Part shown: piece after piece, positions 26,519 through 34,960 of the stretch
Layout of the letters: the number at the start of each line of letters is the position of its first letter
Position numbering within the stretch: position 1 is the stretch's first letter
NCBI GenBank assembly: GCA_016715205.1
Contig: JADKBC010000017.1
Span: 23,555 to 87,554 of the forward strand
From: Holophaga sp.
GTDB taxonomy: Bacteria > Acidobacteriota > Holophagae > Holophagales > Holophagaceae
Direction of reading: 5' to 3'
Length of the DNA stretch: 64,000 bases
Notes under the pieces: generated by a model
Databases searched by the model: none
Told to the model about the DNA's origin: nothing
What the model saw: the letters and a program-made list of their open reading frames with translations, nothing else
Made by a program: the position numbers and the translations under genes

Positions 26519-26667
26519 GGAATGCGCATCTTTTTCTCCTTTTCATTGCCCTATTTATCGGGCTCTGGGTTGCCTATAAAATCGGGAAAGTCATCCTTCG
26601 CCTCCTGGTTGGCCTGCTCGTATTAGGCCTCATCGCATTCCTCGTCTACCGCCTGTTTTTGCATTGA
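26515..26667 (+). CDS. Small membrane protein, 50 residues
   Basis: This ORF is short and easily missed. Its ATG overlaps the previous stop (ATGA). It begins MRNAHLFLLFIALFIGLWVA and continues with 'YKIGKVILRLLVGLLVLG' and 'IAFLVYRLFLH'. Two hydrophobic helices (about 5-20 and 27-46) are joined by a short basic turn, predicting an inner-membrane hairpin. The composition is not what a random frame of GC-rich DNA would give. It lies between the hydroxyacyl-CoA dehydrogenase and zinc-ribbon genes, all on one strand. The function is unknown. Confidence 0.6.
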   Translation: MRNAHLFLLFIALFIGLWVAYKIGKVILRLLVGLLVLGLIAFLVYRLFLH

Positions 26668-26693
26668 ATTTCCCACCTTTCCAAGGAGCCAGC

Positions 26694-26909
26694 ATGGCAG
26701 CCATCGCGTGTCCCAACTGCGGCACAGATCTCACCGCACCCCAATCGGTGCGCATCGCCGAATATCAATTTGGTCACCTGGAAAAGGTTGCCCAGGACCC
26801 CATGGAAGGTCCTGGATTTGTCTATCACTTTGAAGTTCCTGACTCCTACACAATCCTCTGCAACTCTTGCAAACGACTGGTGCGCACCCTTCCCCTTGCC
26901 AAGAAATAA
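26694..26909 (+). CDS. Small zinc-ribbon-like protein, 71 residues
   Basis: Starts at ATG 26694 behind AAGGAG. Two cysteine pairs, 'CPNCG' near the N-terminus and 'CNSCK' near the C-terminus, are about 45 residues apart and suggest a single zinc ribbon. Between them is a stretch with 'YQFGHLEKVAQDPMEGPG' and 'VYHFEVPDSYTILC'. There is no enzyme motif; a binding or regulatory role is inference. Last gene of the YpdA-like operon and followed immediately by a strong terminator. Confidence 0.65.
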   Translation: MAAIACPNCGTDLTAPQSVRIAEYQFGHLEKVAQDPMEGPGFVYHFEVPDSYTILCNSCKRLVRTLPLAKK

Positions 26910-26916
26910 CCTCATT

Positions 26917-26962
26917 CCTGAATAGAGAAAGGGCCCTCAAGAGGGCCCTTTCTCTATTCAGG
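26917..26962. terminator. Perfect bidirectional terminator between the zinc-ribbon gene and pilQ
   Basis: Arms 26917-26938 and 26941-26962 are exact reverse complements (22 base pairs, 2-base centre). The GC core is GAGGGCCC/GGGCCCTC, flanked by A/T tracts (GAGAAA, TTTCTC) so that either strand ends in a U-rich run. It lies between convergent genes ending at 26909 and 26970, so it should stop both operons. Confidence 0.92.
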
Positions 26963-26969
26963 TAGAAAT

Positions 26970-28991
26970 CTAGGACTTGAGAATCCTGGGAGTAATGAAG
27001 ATCAACAACTCTGCGGTGTTCTCCTTCTCGCTCTTGGTTTTGAAGAGCCAGCCCAAAACTGGAATCCGGGAGATAAATGGAACACCGGTCATGCCGTTAG
27101 TGGTGTTGGTGGTGTAGACGCCACCCAGCACCGCCGTGCCGCCATCCTTCACCAGCACCTGGGTATCAATTTCCTTGCGCAGGATGGTGGGGCTGCCCTG
27201 CACGGTGCGGCTGAAATCCGCCTCTGATTTCTCCACCTTGATGTCCATGATGATGGTGCCATCGTTGGTGATCTGAGGGGTCACATCCAATTCAAGGTTG
27301 GCTTCCACGAAGGCCACAGTAATGGCACCGCCCGCTGCCCCACCCTGCTGGGTTGGGTAGGGGATTTTTTCCCCGGACAGGATCTTGGCCTTCTTGTTGT
27401 TCTGAGTGACCACCTTGGGCGTGGACACGATTTTGACTTTGCCTTCTTTTTCAAGGGCTTGAAGAATAACGTTCACGCTCATACGGTTGCTGAGGAAGGA
27501 AACCCAGAACTCACCGGCGGCACCGGCGATATCTGTGACCCCAGGCTTGCCGCCTGACCATGCTGCACCAATAGACTGGCCGGAAGTCGGGCGATTGAAT
27601 CCACCGGCACTATTCCAGGAAGGTGCTGTGCCATAGGTACCCCATACAGCATCTGCACCGGCGACCTGTAATTTGGCATCGCCGCTACCGGAGGTAGGCC
27701 ACTTCACACCCCAATCCTGCTCAAAGCCCTTGGAAGCTTCGACCACGCGGGCCTCAATCTGCACCTGCTGGATTTGAACATCCAACTGGGCAATGAGATC
27801 GTCGATGAGAACAATGTTGCGAGGCAAGTCCGAAATGATGAGTGTATTCGTGCGTTCATCGGTAATGATGCTGCCACGCTTGGTAATGATCCGATCGAGG
27901 ATAGGTTTGACTTCAGACACCTTCGCAAAGGAAAGCGGGCGGCTAATGTTCTGGGTTTCGCCTGAAAGGGCTTTGGCATCTTCGAGACGCTTGCGGTCTT
28001 CTTCTTCCTTCTGGAGCTTTTCGACCTTGGCAACACGGATGACACCGTTGTTCACTTCCTTGCCCAACCCGGCGTGTTTCAGGATCATATCCAGCACTTG
28101 ATCCCAGGGCGTCTCGACAAACTTGAAGGTGTAGATACCCTGAACATCCTGATCACAGATGAGGTTCAGCTTGGCCACCTCGGCGATCAGTCGCAGGAAA
28201 TCCTGCAGATCTGTGCCCTTGGCATCGATGGTCATCCGCGTCCCGGAATAGCGGGTTTGAGTGTCCCCCAAGGACCGCCCACTCCGGACATCTTCCTTGG
28301 CCGAACCGGCTTGTGGCTGCGGAGCTTTTTCCTGATTCACACCTGGCGTAGCTGGCAAAAGAGTGGAAGCTGCAAGCCCGGGCAATGAGCGGAACGGCAT
28401 GCCAACAGATGGCATCGGTGTCAGTTGCTTGGGTGCGATGGCGGCCGGAAGCAAAGGTGTTTCGGTCTTTGCCACAACCACTTCCGTTTCCATAGGAGTC
28501 GGAGGAATGGCTGGCGCCAGACGGGAAGGAATGAGCCGGGCTTGAACGGCACCCTCACCCGCCTCGAGCGAAACTTTGACACCACCTTCGAAGGTGGAAA
28601 CAGAGACCTGAGTTCCCTTGGGGACTTCGAATACTACGCGGGTAATCGGAAGTGGATCCGAGGCAAACTGCGCAATGCGGCTCTTCTGAATAACGCCTTT
28701 GCAGAAGGCGGCGATATCCTTCTTGGTCACGGCATCGCCACGCACCACACCAGGCAGGTCCATGACGACCCGATTAGGATTGTTCATCACCTGGAGTCGC
28801 GGTTTACCGACGAAACCAGGAATGGCGAAATTCAAAACGTTGGCATCGCCGTTTTCGAGAGCTGCGCTCTTGAGCGTGCTCGCGCGGATCGAAGCATCCT
28901 GTTCAGCGGTTGTTGCCATGAGCGAACCAGACGGGATCGCCGCCAGGACAACGCCCCCTGCCACCAGCAAGGAACTCAGGCGAGCATTCAT
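26970..28991 (-). CDS. pilQ: Type IV pilus secretin PilQ
   Basis: 673 residues. Signal peptide (about 1-26), then an AMIN domain (about 45-135; 'NRVVMDLPGVV') that binds peptidoglycan, and a Pro-rich linker. Next is a secretin/TonB short N-terminal domain (about 240-320; 'DLQDFLRLIAEVAKLNLICD'), an N1-type domain ('GSIITDERTNTLIISDLPRN') and the secretin core with 'VEARVVEASKGFEQDWGV' and 'TAELLIFITPRIL'. It forms the outer-membrane pore for the pilus. It is the last gene of pilMNOPQ; its start overlaps the pilP stop (ATGA), and a strong terminator follows. Confidence 0.96.
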   Translation of the reverse strand: MNARLSSLLVAGGVVLAAIPSGSLMATTAEQDASIRASTLKSAALENGDANVLNFAIPGFVGKPRLQVMNNPNRVVMDLPGVVRGDAVTKKDIAAFCKGVIQKSRIAQFASDPLPITRVVFEVPKGTQVSVSTFEGGVKVSLEAGEGAVQARLIPSRLAPAIPPTPMETEVVVAKTETPLLPAAIAPKQLTPMPSVGMPFRSLPGLAASTLLPATPGVNQEKAPQPQAGSAKEDVRSGRSLGDTQTRYSGTRMTIDAKGTDLQDFLRLIAEVAKLNLICDQDVQGIYTFKFVETPWDQVLDMILKHAGLGKEVNNGVIRVAKVEKLQKEEEDRKRLEDAKALSGETQNISRPLSFAKVSEVKPILDRIITKRGSIITDERTNTLIISDLPRNIVLIDDLIAQLDVQIQQVQIEARVVEASKGFEQDWGVKWPTSGSGDAKLQVAGADAVWGTYGTAPSWNSAGGFNRPTSGQSIGAAWSGGKPGVTDIAGAAGEFWVSFLSNRMSVNVILQALEKEGKVKIVSTPKVVTQNNKKAKILSGEKIPYPTQQGGAAGGAITVAFVEANLELDVTPQITNDGTIIMDIKVEKSEADFSRTVQGSPTILRKEIDTQVLVKDGGTAVLGGVYTTNTTNGMTGVPFISRIPVLGWLFKTKSEKENTAELLIFITPRILKS

Positions 28992-29467
28992 CGTTTTCCC
29001 TCCTCGCGCTTGAACGTCTTAACGACAGTTCTATAAACGGTCTTATTGCTTGAACTAACATCCCATTGATGGAAGGTGACGGATTTCTCATCGATTCCGA
29101 CAATCTCTCCATCTCTAAATCGATAGCCAACCGGCAAGCGCTTGGTGTTTCCACGGGAGTCCGAGACTACCGCATAAGCAATTCCCCCAGCCTTCAACCA
29201 ACCTTTAACCCCAATATCATCCACAAGATCACCCTTTGTGGCCTGTTCCACATCCGTGGGAGCACTAAACGGATCCCGAATCAAGGAAGGGCGATAGGGG
29301 ACGAGAACCACCCGGGTGACTTCTTCTTGGGTGGGAGAACCATCCGCGGGAGCCGTAGGGGCAGCAACCGGAGATGCTGGAGGGGTTTTTTGAGGATTTT
29401 TTGCCGCCTGCGCACTGAGGCAAAGTCCAAGTAAAAAAATCGGAATGGTAGCGATTCGGTAGGCCAT
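28988..29467 (-). CDS. pilP: Type IV pilus assembly protein PilP
   Basis: 159 residues. N-terminal signal 'ATIPIFLLGLCLSAQAA'; the Cys is not in a good lipobox, so it may be cleaved by signal peptidase I rather than lipidated. A Pro/Ala-rich linker follows, then the PilP beta domain with 'LIRDPFSAPTD', 'GWLKAGGIAYAVVSDSRGN' and 'LPVGYRFRDGEIVGIDEKSV'. PilP connects the PilN/PilO inner-membrane complex to PilQ. Start overlap with pilQ (4 bases) and a 5-base gap from pilO confirm the operon. Confidence 0.93.
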   Translation of the reverse strand: MAYRIATIPIFLLGLCLSAQAAKNPQKTPPASPVAAPTAPADGSPTQEEVTRVVLVPYRPSLIRDPFSAPTDVEQATKGDLVDDIGVKGWLKAGGIAYAVVSDSRGNTKRLPVGYRFRDGEIVGIDEKSVTFHQWDVSSSNKTVYRTVVKTFKREEGKR

Positions 29468-29472
29468 GAGGG

Positions 29473-30087
29473 TCAGTCTCCCGCATCTTTCTTGCCCGCT
29501 TTAGCCGGTGCAGCGCTTGGTGTTGCGGGCGGCGGCGGGGGCTTGGGCGGAGTTGGATTATAGACAAATGCACTGATACGACAGGTAATGCCAGCGGACC
29601 AGAAGGCCTTGCCGGTCTCCCGCTTCATCTGCATTTCGCTGACATTGATAATCTTTTCGTAACCGGAAACCTGCGAAGTGAATTGGCCGAAAGAGTGGTA
29701 CCCAGCCTTGAAAGCAAAGGTATAGGGGTATTCCGTGTAGTAATCCTTTTTGATGGCACTCTCAACATTGAAGGAAACCTGTTCAATGCCAGCCAAATCG
29801 GCGAGCTTCTTGATCCGGTAGGGGATCTCACCTTTATCGGTGTCCGTAGGCATCAGCTTGATGAGTTCTTCAATCAGCTTTTCTTGCTGGGCGACTTCGA
29901 CTTTCAACTTTTCGTAGTTCGCCTTTAACTGATAGCCCTTATCGACCTCTTTCTGGAGGGTTTCGATGTTGCTCTTCAGGGCCACAAGCTCGGTGCGCTT
30001 GCTGCCCAGAAAAACCCAGGTGAGCACGGTAATCAAGATCCCGGCGAGCCCACCGATCAGAATCTGCTTCTGGAGTTGGGAGTTCAT
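29473..30087 (-). CDS. pilO: Type IV pilus assembly protein PilO
   Basis: 204 residues: a short cytoplasmic start, one TM (ILIGGLAGILITVLTWVFLG), a coiled coil (about 35-85; 'LKSNIETLQKEVDKGYQLK') and a ferredoxin-like periplasmic domain ('FKAGYHSFGQFTSQVSGYEK'). It ends with a Pro-rich tail (PTPPKPPPPPATPSAAPAK) that is longer than usual. PilO pairs with PilN in the inner-membrane alignment complex. It lies 8 bases after pilN and 5 bases before pilP. Confidence 0.93.
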   Translation of the reverse strand: MNSQLQKQILIGGLAGILITVLTWVFLGSKRTELVALKSNIETLQKEVDKGYQLKANYEKLKVEVAQQEKLIEELIKLMPTDTDKGEIPYRIKKLADLAGIEQVSFNVESAIKKDYYTEYPYTFAFKAGYHSFGQFTSQVSGYEKIINVSEMQMKRETGKAFWSAGITCRISAFVYNPTPPKPPPPPATPSAAPAKAGKKDAGD

Positions 30088-30095
30088 GGGCTACC

Positions 30096-30686
30096 TCAGA
30101 CGGGGTTCTTCAGGTCGAAGGAGATGGTGAACTCAACCACGCCGGCCTTCTTGTTGGCCGTGGGGTAGTTCACGTTCCCAAACCATTTGGTTTGTTCGAT
30201 GAGCTTGTTCCGGAAGAGATTGATGGCCTCAAAGCTCGTGCTTTCTCCCTTGATGGTGATGGAAAGCCCCTTCTGGGTGACTTCCTTGAACCAAACGTCA
30301 TCAGGGAGTGCATTGGCCAGCTCTTCAAGCAGATGAACGGGAAGCTGCTGGGCGTTTTTGAGACCCATCATGACTTCCTTCTTTTTCTGCAGGGCCTCTT
30401 TCTGCTCGCGGAAAGTCTTTTCGAGCGCGATGTACTTGGACAAGTCTTGCTTTTCTTGTTCCAACTTGACCACTTTTTCCTGTGCCTGGCCGACTTCGCG
30501 CTCAAGCATCAAGTAGTAGACAAGACCGATAGAAGCCAGGAGCAGACCAACCAGGATTCCTGCGATTGGAAGGCTGGCGCGAGCAGGTTCGTCACCCTGG
30601 GCGTAAACTTGCGCCGCCTCGGCCTTTTCGGATTTCTTGCCCACCGCCTGGGCAAGGGTGTCACCAAGAAGATTGATCCTGATCAT
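30096..30686 (-). CDS. pilN: Type IV pilus assembly protein PilN
   Basis: 196 residues from ATG 30686, which overlaps the pilM stop (ATGA). The start gives the conserved 'MIRINLLGD' that docks into PilM. A Lys/Glu-rich cytoplasmic segment, one TM (about 40-60; 'IAGILVGLLLASIGLVYYL'), a coiled coil (about 65-105) and a periplasmic alpha/beta domain follow ('NALPDDVWFKEVTQKGLSI'). An upstream in-frame start at 30737 would destroy the conserved N-terminus. It forms heterodimers with PilO. Confidence 0.94.
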   Translation of the reverse strand: MIRINLLGDTLAQAVGKKSEKAEAAQVYAQGDEPARASLPIAGILVGLLLASIGLVYYLMLEREVGQAQEKVVKLEQEKQDLSKYIALEKTFREQKEALQKKKEVMMGLKNAQQLPVHLLEELANALPDDVWFKEVTQKGLSITIKGESTSFEAINLFRNKLIEQTKWFGNVNYPTANKKAGVVEFTISFDLKNPV

Positions 30687-31762
30687 CGGTCCCCCACTTG
30701 GCGCAGTGCCAGTCCGACTGCGATGGCAGCGGAACACCCAACCTCGCGTACTGCGGCGGGATCCACCGAGCGGTCATCAAGCTCGATGAGTTGGAAGGGA
30801 TTAAAACGGTCAACCGACACCCGCAGGCGATCTCCAAGGATATCGGTTAACCCCGCAACCTTGGCACTGCCTCCCGAGAGAAGGATTCGGTCGAGGCGAT
30901 CCACTTTGAAGCTGGAACGGAAAAAATCGATGGTGCGACCAAGTTCATCGGCAAAGGAATCAGAAATCGCAGAAAGGGAAGGCTCCACTTCTTCGGGCGT
31001 TCGCCCCTCAGCGCCGTGTCCCTGTTTCAGCATTTCGGCGCCCTCGCGGGAAACGCCCCAATCTTCCATTAACTTATCGGTGAAACGATGGCCGCCCCAT
31101 GCGATGTCGCGCCAGAAAACCGACTTGTTGCCCACCAGCATGGTCATGTTAGTGAAATTGGCTCCCACATTCACAAGGGCAACCACTTCATCCCGGGCCC
31201 CAATGGCAGACATTTCATAAGCGTTCTGAAGGGCAAACACGTCGACGTCGACAATTTGAGGTTTTGCACCGGCCTGAGCCACGCAGGTCATGTAGGCTTC
31301 CATTTTGTCTTTGCGGCAAGCCACCAGCACAACGTCCATGTTGCCATCGCCGGGCCGCTCTTCGATCACGGCGAAGTCCAGGGCATAGGAATCGAGCCCC
31401 TGACCGGCCGGGAAGAAACTTTCGGCCTCCCAGCGCACGGATTCAGCCAGTTCCGCTGGGCTCATCAGAGGAAAGGTCACTTTTTTGACCATCACCTGCT
31501 GACCTGACACCGAAACTGCCACCTCTTTGGCCTTGATCTTCTGTTCCGCCAATACTTGGCGAATGGCCGTGGAGACAGCATTGCTGTCCATGATATCCCC
31601 GTCGACAATGGCGTCGTGGGGCACGGGCGCTATCCCGAGCTTCTGCAACCGATACCGCTGGTTGCCCCCCTTGCCTATGGCTTGGAGCTCACAGACCTTG
31701 ACGCAGCTTGATCCAATATCCAAGCCGACAAGTAGTTTTTTCTTGCTACCGAAAAGACCCAC
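30683..31762 (-). CDS. pilM: Type IV pilus assembly protein PilM (actin-like ATPase)
   Basis: 359 residues from GTG 31762, the usual length. I chose this start because GAGG lies 6 bases upstream, the product then begins GLFGSKKKLLVGLDIGSS as in other PilMs, and a sigma-70-type promoter sits at 31821-31794. ATG starts at 31867 to 31846 lie upstream of that promoter and inside the PP2C gene. Actin-fold motifs: phosphate 1 'VGLDIGSSCVKV', phosphate 2 'VALVNVGANFTNM', adenosine 'ILLSGGSAKVAGL'. PilM binds the PilN N-terminus in the cytoplasm. Confidence 0.93.
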   Translation of the reverse strand: MGLFGSKKKLLVGLDIGSSCVKVCELQAIGKGGNQRYRLQKLGIAPVPHDAIVDGDIMDSNAVSTAIRQVLAEQKIKAKEVAVSVSGQQVMVKKVTFPLMSPAELAESVRWEAESFFPAGQGLDSYALDFAVIEERPGDGNMDVVLVACRKDKMEAYMTCVAQAGAKPQIVDVDVFALQNAYEMSAIGARDEVVALVNVGANFTNMTMLVGNKSVFWRDIAWGGHRFTDKLMEDWGVSREGAEMLKQGHGAEGRTPEEVEPSLSAISDSFADELGRTIDFFRSSFKVDRLDRILLSGGSAKVAGLTDILGDRLRVSVDRFNPFQLIELDDRSVDPAAVREVGCSAAIAVGLALRQVGDR

Positions 31763-31793
31763 TGGGAGCCTCGCTAAAGAGATTTTGAAGTTA

Positions 31794-31821
31794 ATACTAG
31801 CGTCGCGTTCAGCCTCGTCAA
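31794..31821 (-). promoter_or_regulatory. Sigma-70-type promoter of pilMNOPQ
   Basis: On the minus strand TTGACG (31821-31816) is separated by 16 bases from TAGTAT (31799-31794). Transcription would start near 31787, leaving about a 25-base leader that contains GAGG before the pilM GTG. The -35 box contains the TGA stop codon of the upstream phosphatase gene, so operon separation and promoter share the same bases. Confidence 0.7.
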
Positions 31822-32612
31822 GGTTTTTCAGTGAATTGGCTACCATCATCTGGTTCAAAACCGACAATGATGACCGTTATATTATCTTCGCCTCCATTTG
31901 CTCGTGCCCTTTCAACCAAATCATGGGCGGCTCGCTGAAGGGAGGGTGCCTGTTGGACAATCCCCCAGATGTCAGCGTCTTGAACCATTCCCGATAATCC
32001 ATCAGAGCATAGCAATAGCCGCTCCAATTCCCGAACCTGTAATTCCTGAACAGCAACATCTAGCTCACCGCCATTTCCCAATGCCTGGGTAATGACATTT
32101 CGGAAGGGGTGTTTCCGGGCTTCTTCGGGGGTGAGAATGCCGTTGGCGACCTGTTCTGCCACCCAAGAATGGTCCCGGGTCACCTGGCGCATCCCTTCCG
32201 AATCCAGCAAGTAGGCTCGGCTATCCCCCACATGGGCAAGCGTCACCCGAGAGCCATGCACCAGGCAGGCCACCACAGTGGACCCCATGGACTCACGCTC
32301 TGGGTTGTTTCGAATGTCCTCTACGATGGCTTGATCCGAAAGCATCAAGGCCGCTTTCAGGCGATTTCCATCGTAGGGAATGGTGACATCGTATTCCAGC
32401 GGCCAGGTTCGATCCTGTTCAACCGTTTGGGCAATGAATTGCCCTATCTTCTCTACCACGATCTGACTAGCCACCTCGCCGGCGGCGTGGCCACCTAATC
32501 CATCGGCCACAACGTATAGACCTAACTCGTTATCAACAAGGAGGTTGTCCTCATTGCCTTTTCTGACGCACCCAACATCCGTCTGCCCGGCGGCATGCAC
32601 CCGCATGTTCAT
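31818..32612 (-). CDS. PP2C-family serine/threonine phosphatase (second copy, Stp-like)
   Basis: 264 residues, a minimal PP2C domain of the PrpC/Stp type: 'GQTDVGCVRKGNEDNLLV', 'VVADGLGGHAAGEVASQ', 'AHVGDSRAYLLDSEG', 'VITQALGNGGEL', 'LLLCSDGLSGMV' and 'GGEDNITVIIVGFE' supply the metal ligands. The Met of D-G-M-G-G is Leu, which is common. The start overlaps the J-domain gene stop (ATGA). It lies directly upstream of pilM, so it may influence pilus signalling; that is inference. It differs from the first copy at 23596 in lacking the C-terminal tail. Confidence 0.92.
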   Translation of the reverse strand: MNMRVHAAGQTDVGCVRKGNEDNLLVDNELGLYVVADGLGGHAAGEVASQIVVEKIGQFIAQTVEQDRTWPLEYDVTIPYDGNRLKAALMLSDQAIVEDIRNNPERESMGSTVVACLVHGSRVTLAHVGDSRAYLLDSEGMRQVTRDHSWVAEQVANGILTPEEARKHPFRNVITQALGNGGELDVAVQELQVRELERLLLCSDGLSGMVQDADIWGIVQQAPSLQRAAHDLVERARANGGEDNITVIIVGFEPDDGSQFTEKP

Positions 32613-33313
32613 CCCTTTTTGAAAAGACGTCCGATCAAATCACGCAGTTGCCCCAGCATGCCCTCAGCCTGGGTGGCCTTGGAAGATGTCCCCTTGGCCG
32701 GGGATGCTACCACCTTCCGAAAGATTTTATGGTTTGGAGCCAATTGACGGGCTTCTTCCCGTATCCGATTAGCCTTGGCCTGCATGCCCAGCTCTTGAAA
32801 AGTGCTGGCGAGGTGGACCATCGATTCCACATCCTTGGGATTGATCCTGATGGCGTTTTCCAAGGCGCGCACCTTGGTGCGCTTATCGCCCCCTGCCAAA
32901 TCCAGCAACTGTGCCATGAGCACCCAGGCCTCAGCCCGGTTGGGGTCGAGGCGAATCGTGTAATGGATCAGCCCCAGGGCTCGGGAATAGTCCTTGGCCT
33001 GGAGGGCCTCCTTGGCCTCCTTGAACCAATCTTCCACAGAGCGCTCTGCAACCGGCTTCTGGCTTGCCGTCGCCGCAAGGACTCCTGCAGATTCGCCGCC
33101 TTTTGTAGCCCTGCTCTCCATCTCGAGTCGACGCGCCGGGTCTTTCAGCATGTTGAAAGCTTCGGCCAACTTCCTGAATCGGTTTTCAGCTTCGATCTTT
33201 TCTGCCCCCACAAACCGGTCCGGATGCCAAATCTTGGCAAGCCGATGGTAAGCCGCCTTGATTTCATCGGGTGTGGCCCCGGGGGCAATTTCAAGGGTGT
33301 CAAAAGGGTTCAT
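32609..33313 (-). CDS. J-domain protein with C-terminal TPR-like repeats
   Basis: 234 residues. The N-terminal J domain (about 1-65) has the essential HPD in 'LAKIWHPDRFVGAEK'. A linker is followed by helical repeats of TPR type (about 105-200; 'DYSRALGLIHYTIRLDPNRA', 'DVESMVHLASTFQELGMQAK') and a short basic C-terminus. J domains stimulate DnaK, and the TPR part would choose the client. ATG 33313 gives the canonical start (MNPFDTLEIAPGATPDEI). It heads the operon with the PP2C gene and lies upstream of the pil genes, which suggests a pilus or assembly client. Confidence 0.85.
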   Translation of the reverse strand: MNPFDTLEIAPGATPDEIKAAYHRLAKIWHPDRFVGAEKIEAENRFRKLAEAFNMLKDPARRLEMESRATKGGESAGVLAATASQKPVAERSVEDWFKEAKEALQAKDYSRALGLIHYTIRLDPNRAEAWVLMAQLLDLAGGDKRTKVRALENAIRINPKDVESMVHLASTFQELGMQAKANRIREEARQLAPNHKIFRKVVASPAKGTSSKATQAEGMLGQLRDLIGRLFKKG

Positions 33314-33497
33314 CAGGTTTCCAGGGTGCTGCAATGCCTTCTATAGGTTGGCTGGGAGATGCGGCTTGATACTGAGGATAGCCTAGTCCAGAGGTCGGAA
33401 AACCACCATGGGAACTCAAAGGCCATGGTGTCAAAATGCCGACCACTCAATTCCATCCAGGAATACTGGCACACTCGATTCCCTGGAGGCCCCACGT

Positions 33498-34952
33498 ATG
33501 GGCGCGATGACGCTATCAGACTGGCAGGCAAAATTAGAGACAGGTGATCTCACTTCCGCCTCGCTCACCGAAGGTTGTTTCACACGGATGAACGCCCTGG
33601 AGCCCAGCCTTAACGCCATCCTTCATGTGAATCAGGCTCTCTCCCTGGCTGCCGCCGAAGCGGCGGATCTCCGTTTGCGCCGCGGCGATCGAGGGCCGTT
33701 ACTGGGCATTCCCATCGTGGTCAAAGACAACATCAACGTCACCGGCATGAGCCTTAGCCAGGGATCCAAAATATCGGGGGACTTTAGGGCCACGTACCAC
33801 GCCACGGTGATCCAACGACTCCTGGATGCGGGTGCTGTCCCCTTGGCCAAGGCCAACATGGACGAATTCGCCATGGGCTCCAGTGGCGAGTACAGCGCCT
33901 TTGGTCCAACCCGTAACCCCTGGGATCTGGATCGGGTACCTGGCGGCAGCAGTTCGGGAGCCGTGGTGGCGGTTTCAGCCGGCTACGCACCCTTGGCCTT
34001 GGGCACAGATACCGGGGGCTCGGTTCGGCTGCCGGCGGGTTTTTGCGGCGTCAGTGCCTTGCGGCCAACCTACGGGGTGCTAAGCCGCTACGGGGTCACC
34101 GCCATGGCTTCTTCCCTGGATCAGGTGGGGCCGGTGGCGGTAAGCGCCAAAGACCTCGCCACGGGGCTCGCCCTCATGGCCGGACGGGATCCCCTCGATA
34201 GCACCAGCCTGGAACTGCCCCGTGCGGATCAGCTCACGGGGTTGCGCGCTGCGCCACTCAAAGGCCTGCGAATTGGATTGCCGAAGGAATACTTCGGCGA
34301 AGGCCTTTCGGCCGGGGTCCGGGGTGTTCTTGAGACAGCTCTGGGTCGGCTGGCATCCGAAGGTGCAGAGCTGGTGGAAGTTTCCCTGCCTCACACCCGT
34401 TTCGCCATCGATACCTACTACCTCATTAATACCTCCGAGGTATCCAGCAATTTGTCCCGTTTTGACGGCGTTCGCTACGGCGCCCGGAATACCAGCGAGG
34501 GCCTTCACAGCATGATTTCCAGCACCCGCGACGAAGGGTTTGGTCCCGAGGCCAAACGTCGGATTTTGCTGGGAGCCTTCTGTCTTTCCAAGGGGTACTA
34601 CGAGGCCTTTTACCTGAAGGCATTGAAGGTGCGCACCCTCATTGCCCAGGATTTCCAGAAGGCCTTTAAAAATGTGGACATCATCGCCACGCCCTTGAGC
34701 CCAACCACCGCATTCCCCATTGGCTCCAAGACCGCCAGCCCTTTGGAAATGTATTTGGCGGATGTCTTTACAGTAACCATGGCCCTGGCAGCCCTTCCCG
34801 CACTGGCCGTGCCAGCAGGATTTTCGGATTCGTTACCGGTGGGCCTGCAGTTGGTTGGGCCTTCCCTCTCGGATGTCCGATTGCTGGAAGTTGGTGCGGC
34901 CTTCCAGGAATTGACAGACCACCACCTTAGACAACCCCCACTGGATATTTAG
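33498..34952 (+). CDS. gatA: Glutamyl-tRNA(Gln)/aspartyl-tRNA(Asn) amidotransferase subunit A
   Basis: 484 residues, the standard GatA length. ATG 33498 is preferred because of GGAGG upstream; 33507 is an alternative. The amidase-signature triad is visible: Lys in 'IPIVVKDNI', cis-Ser and nucleophile Ser in 'PGGSSSGAVVAVSAGYAPLA' and 'LGTDTGGSVRLPAGFCGV'. The 'NMDEFAMGSSGEYSAFGPT' segment is typical of GatA. It releases ammonia from glutamine for transamidation of mischarged tRNA. gatB and gatC are not in the window. The E2 gene follows after 8 bases. Confidence 0.93.
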   Translation: MGAMTLSDWQAKLETGDLTSASLTEGCFTRMNALEPSLNAILHVNQALSLAAAEAADLRLRRGDRGPLLGIPIVVKDNINVTGMSLSQGSKISGDFRATYHATVIQRLLDAGAVPLAKANMDEFAMGSSGEYSAFGPTRNPWDLDRVPGGSSSGAVVAVSAGYAPLALGTDTGGSVRLPAGFCGVSALRPTYGVLSRYGVTAMASSLDQVGPVAVSAKDLATGLALMAGRDPLDSTSLELPRADQLTGLRAAPLKGLRIGLPKEYFGEGLSAGVRGVLETALGRLASEGAELVEVSLPHTRFAIDTYYLINTSEVSSNLSRFDGVRYGARNTSEGLHSMISSTRDEGFGPEAKRRILLGAFCLSKGYYEAFYLKALKVRTLIAQDFQKAFKNVDIIATPLSPTTAFPIGSKTASPLEMYLADVFTVTMALAALPALAVPAGFSDSLPVGLQLVGPSLSDVRLLEVGAAFQELTDHHLRQPPLDI

Positions 34953-34960
34953 GAGGCACC

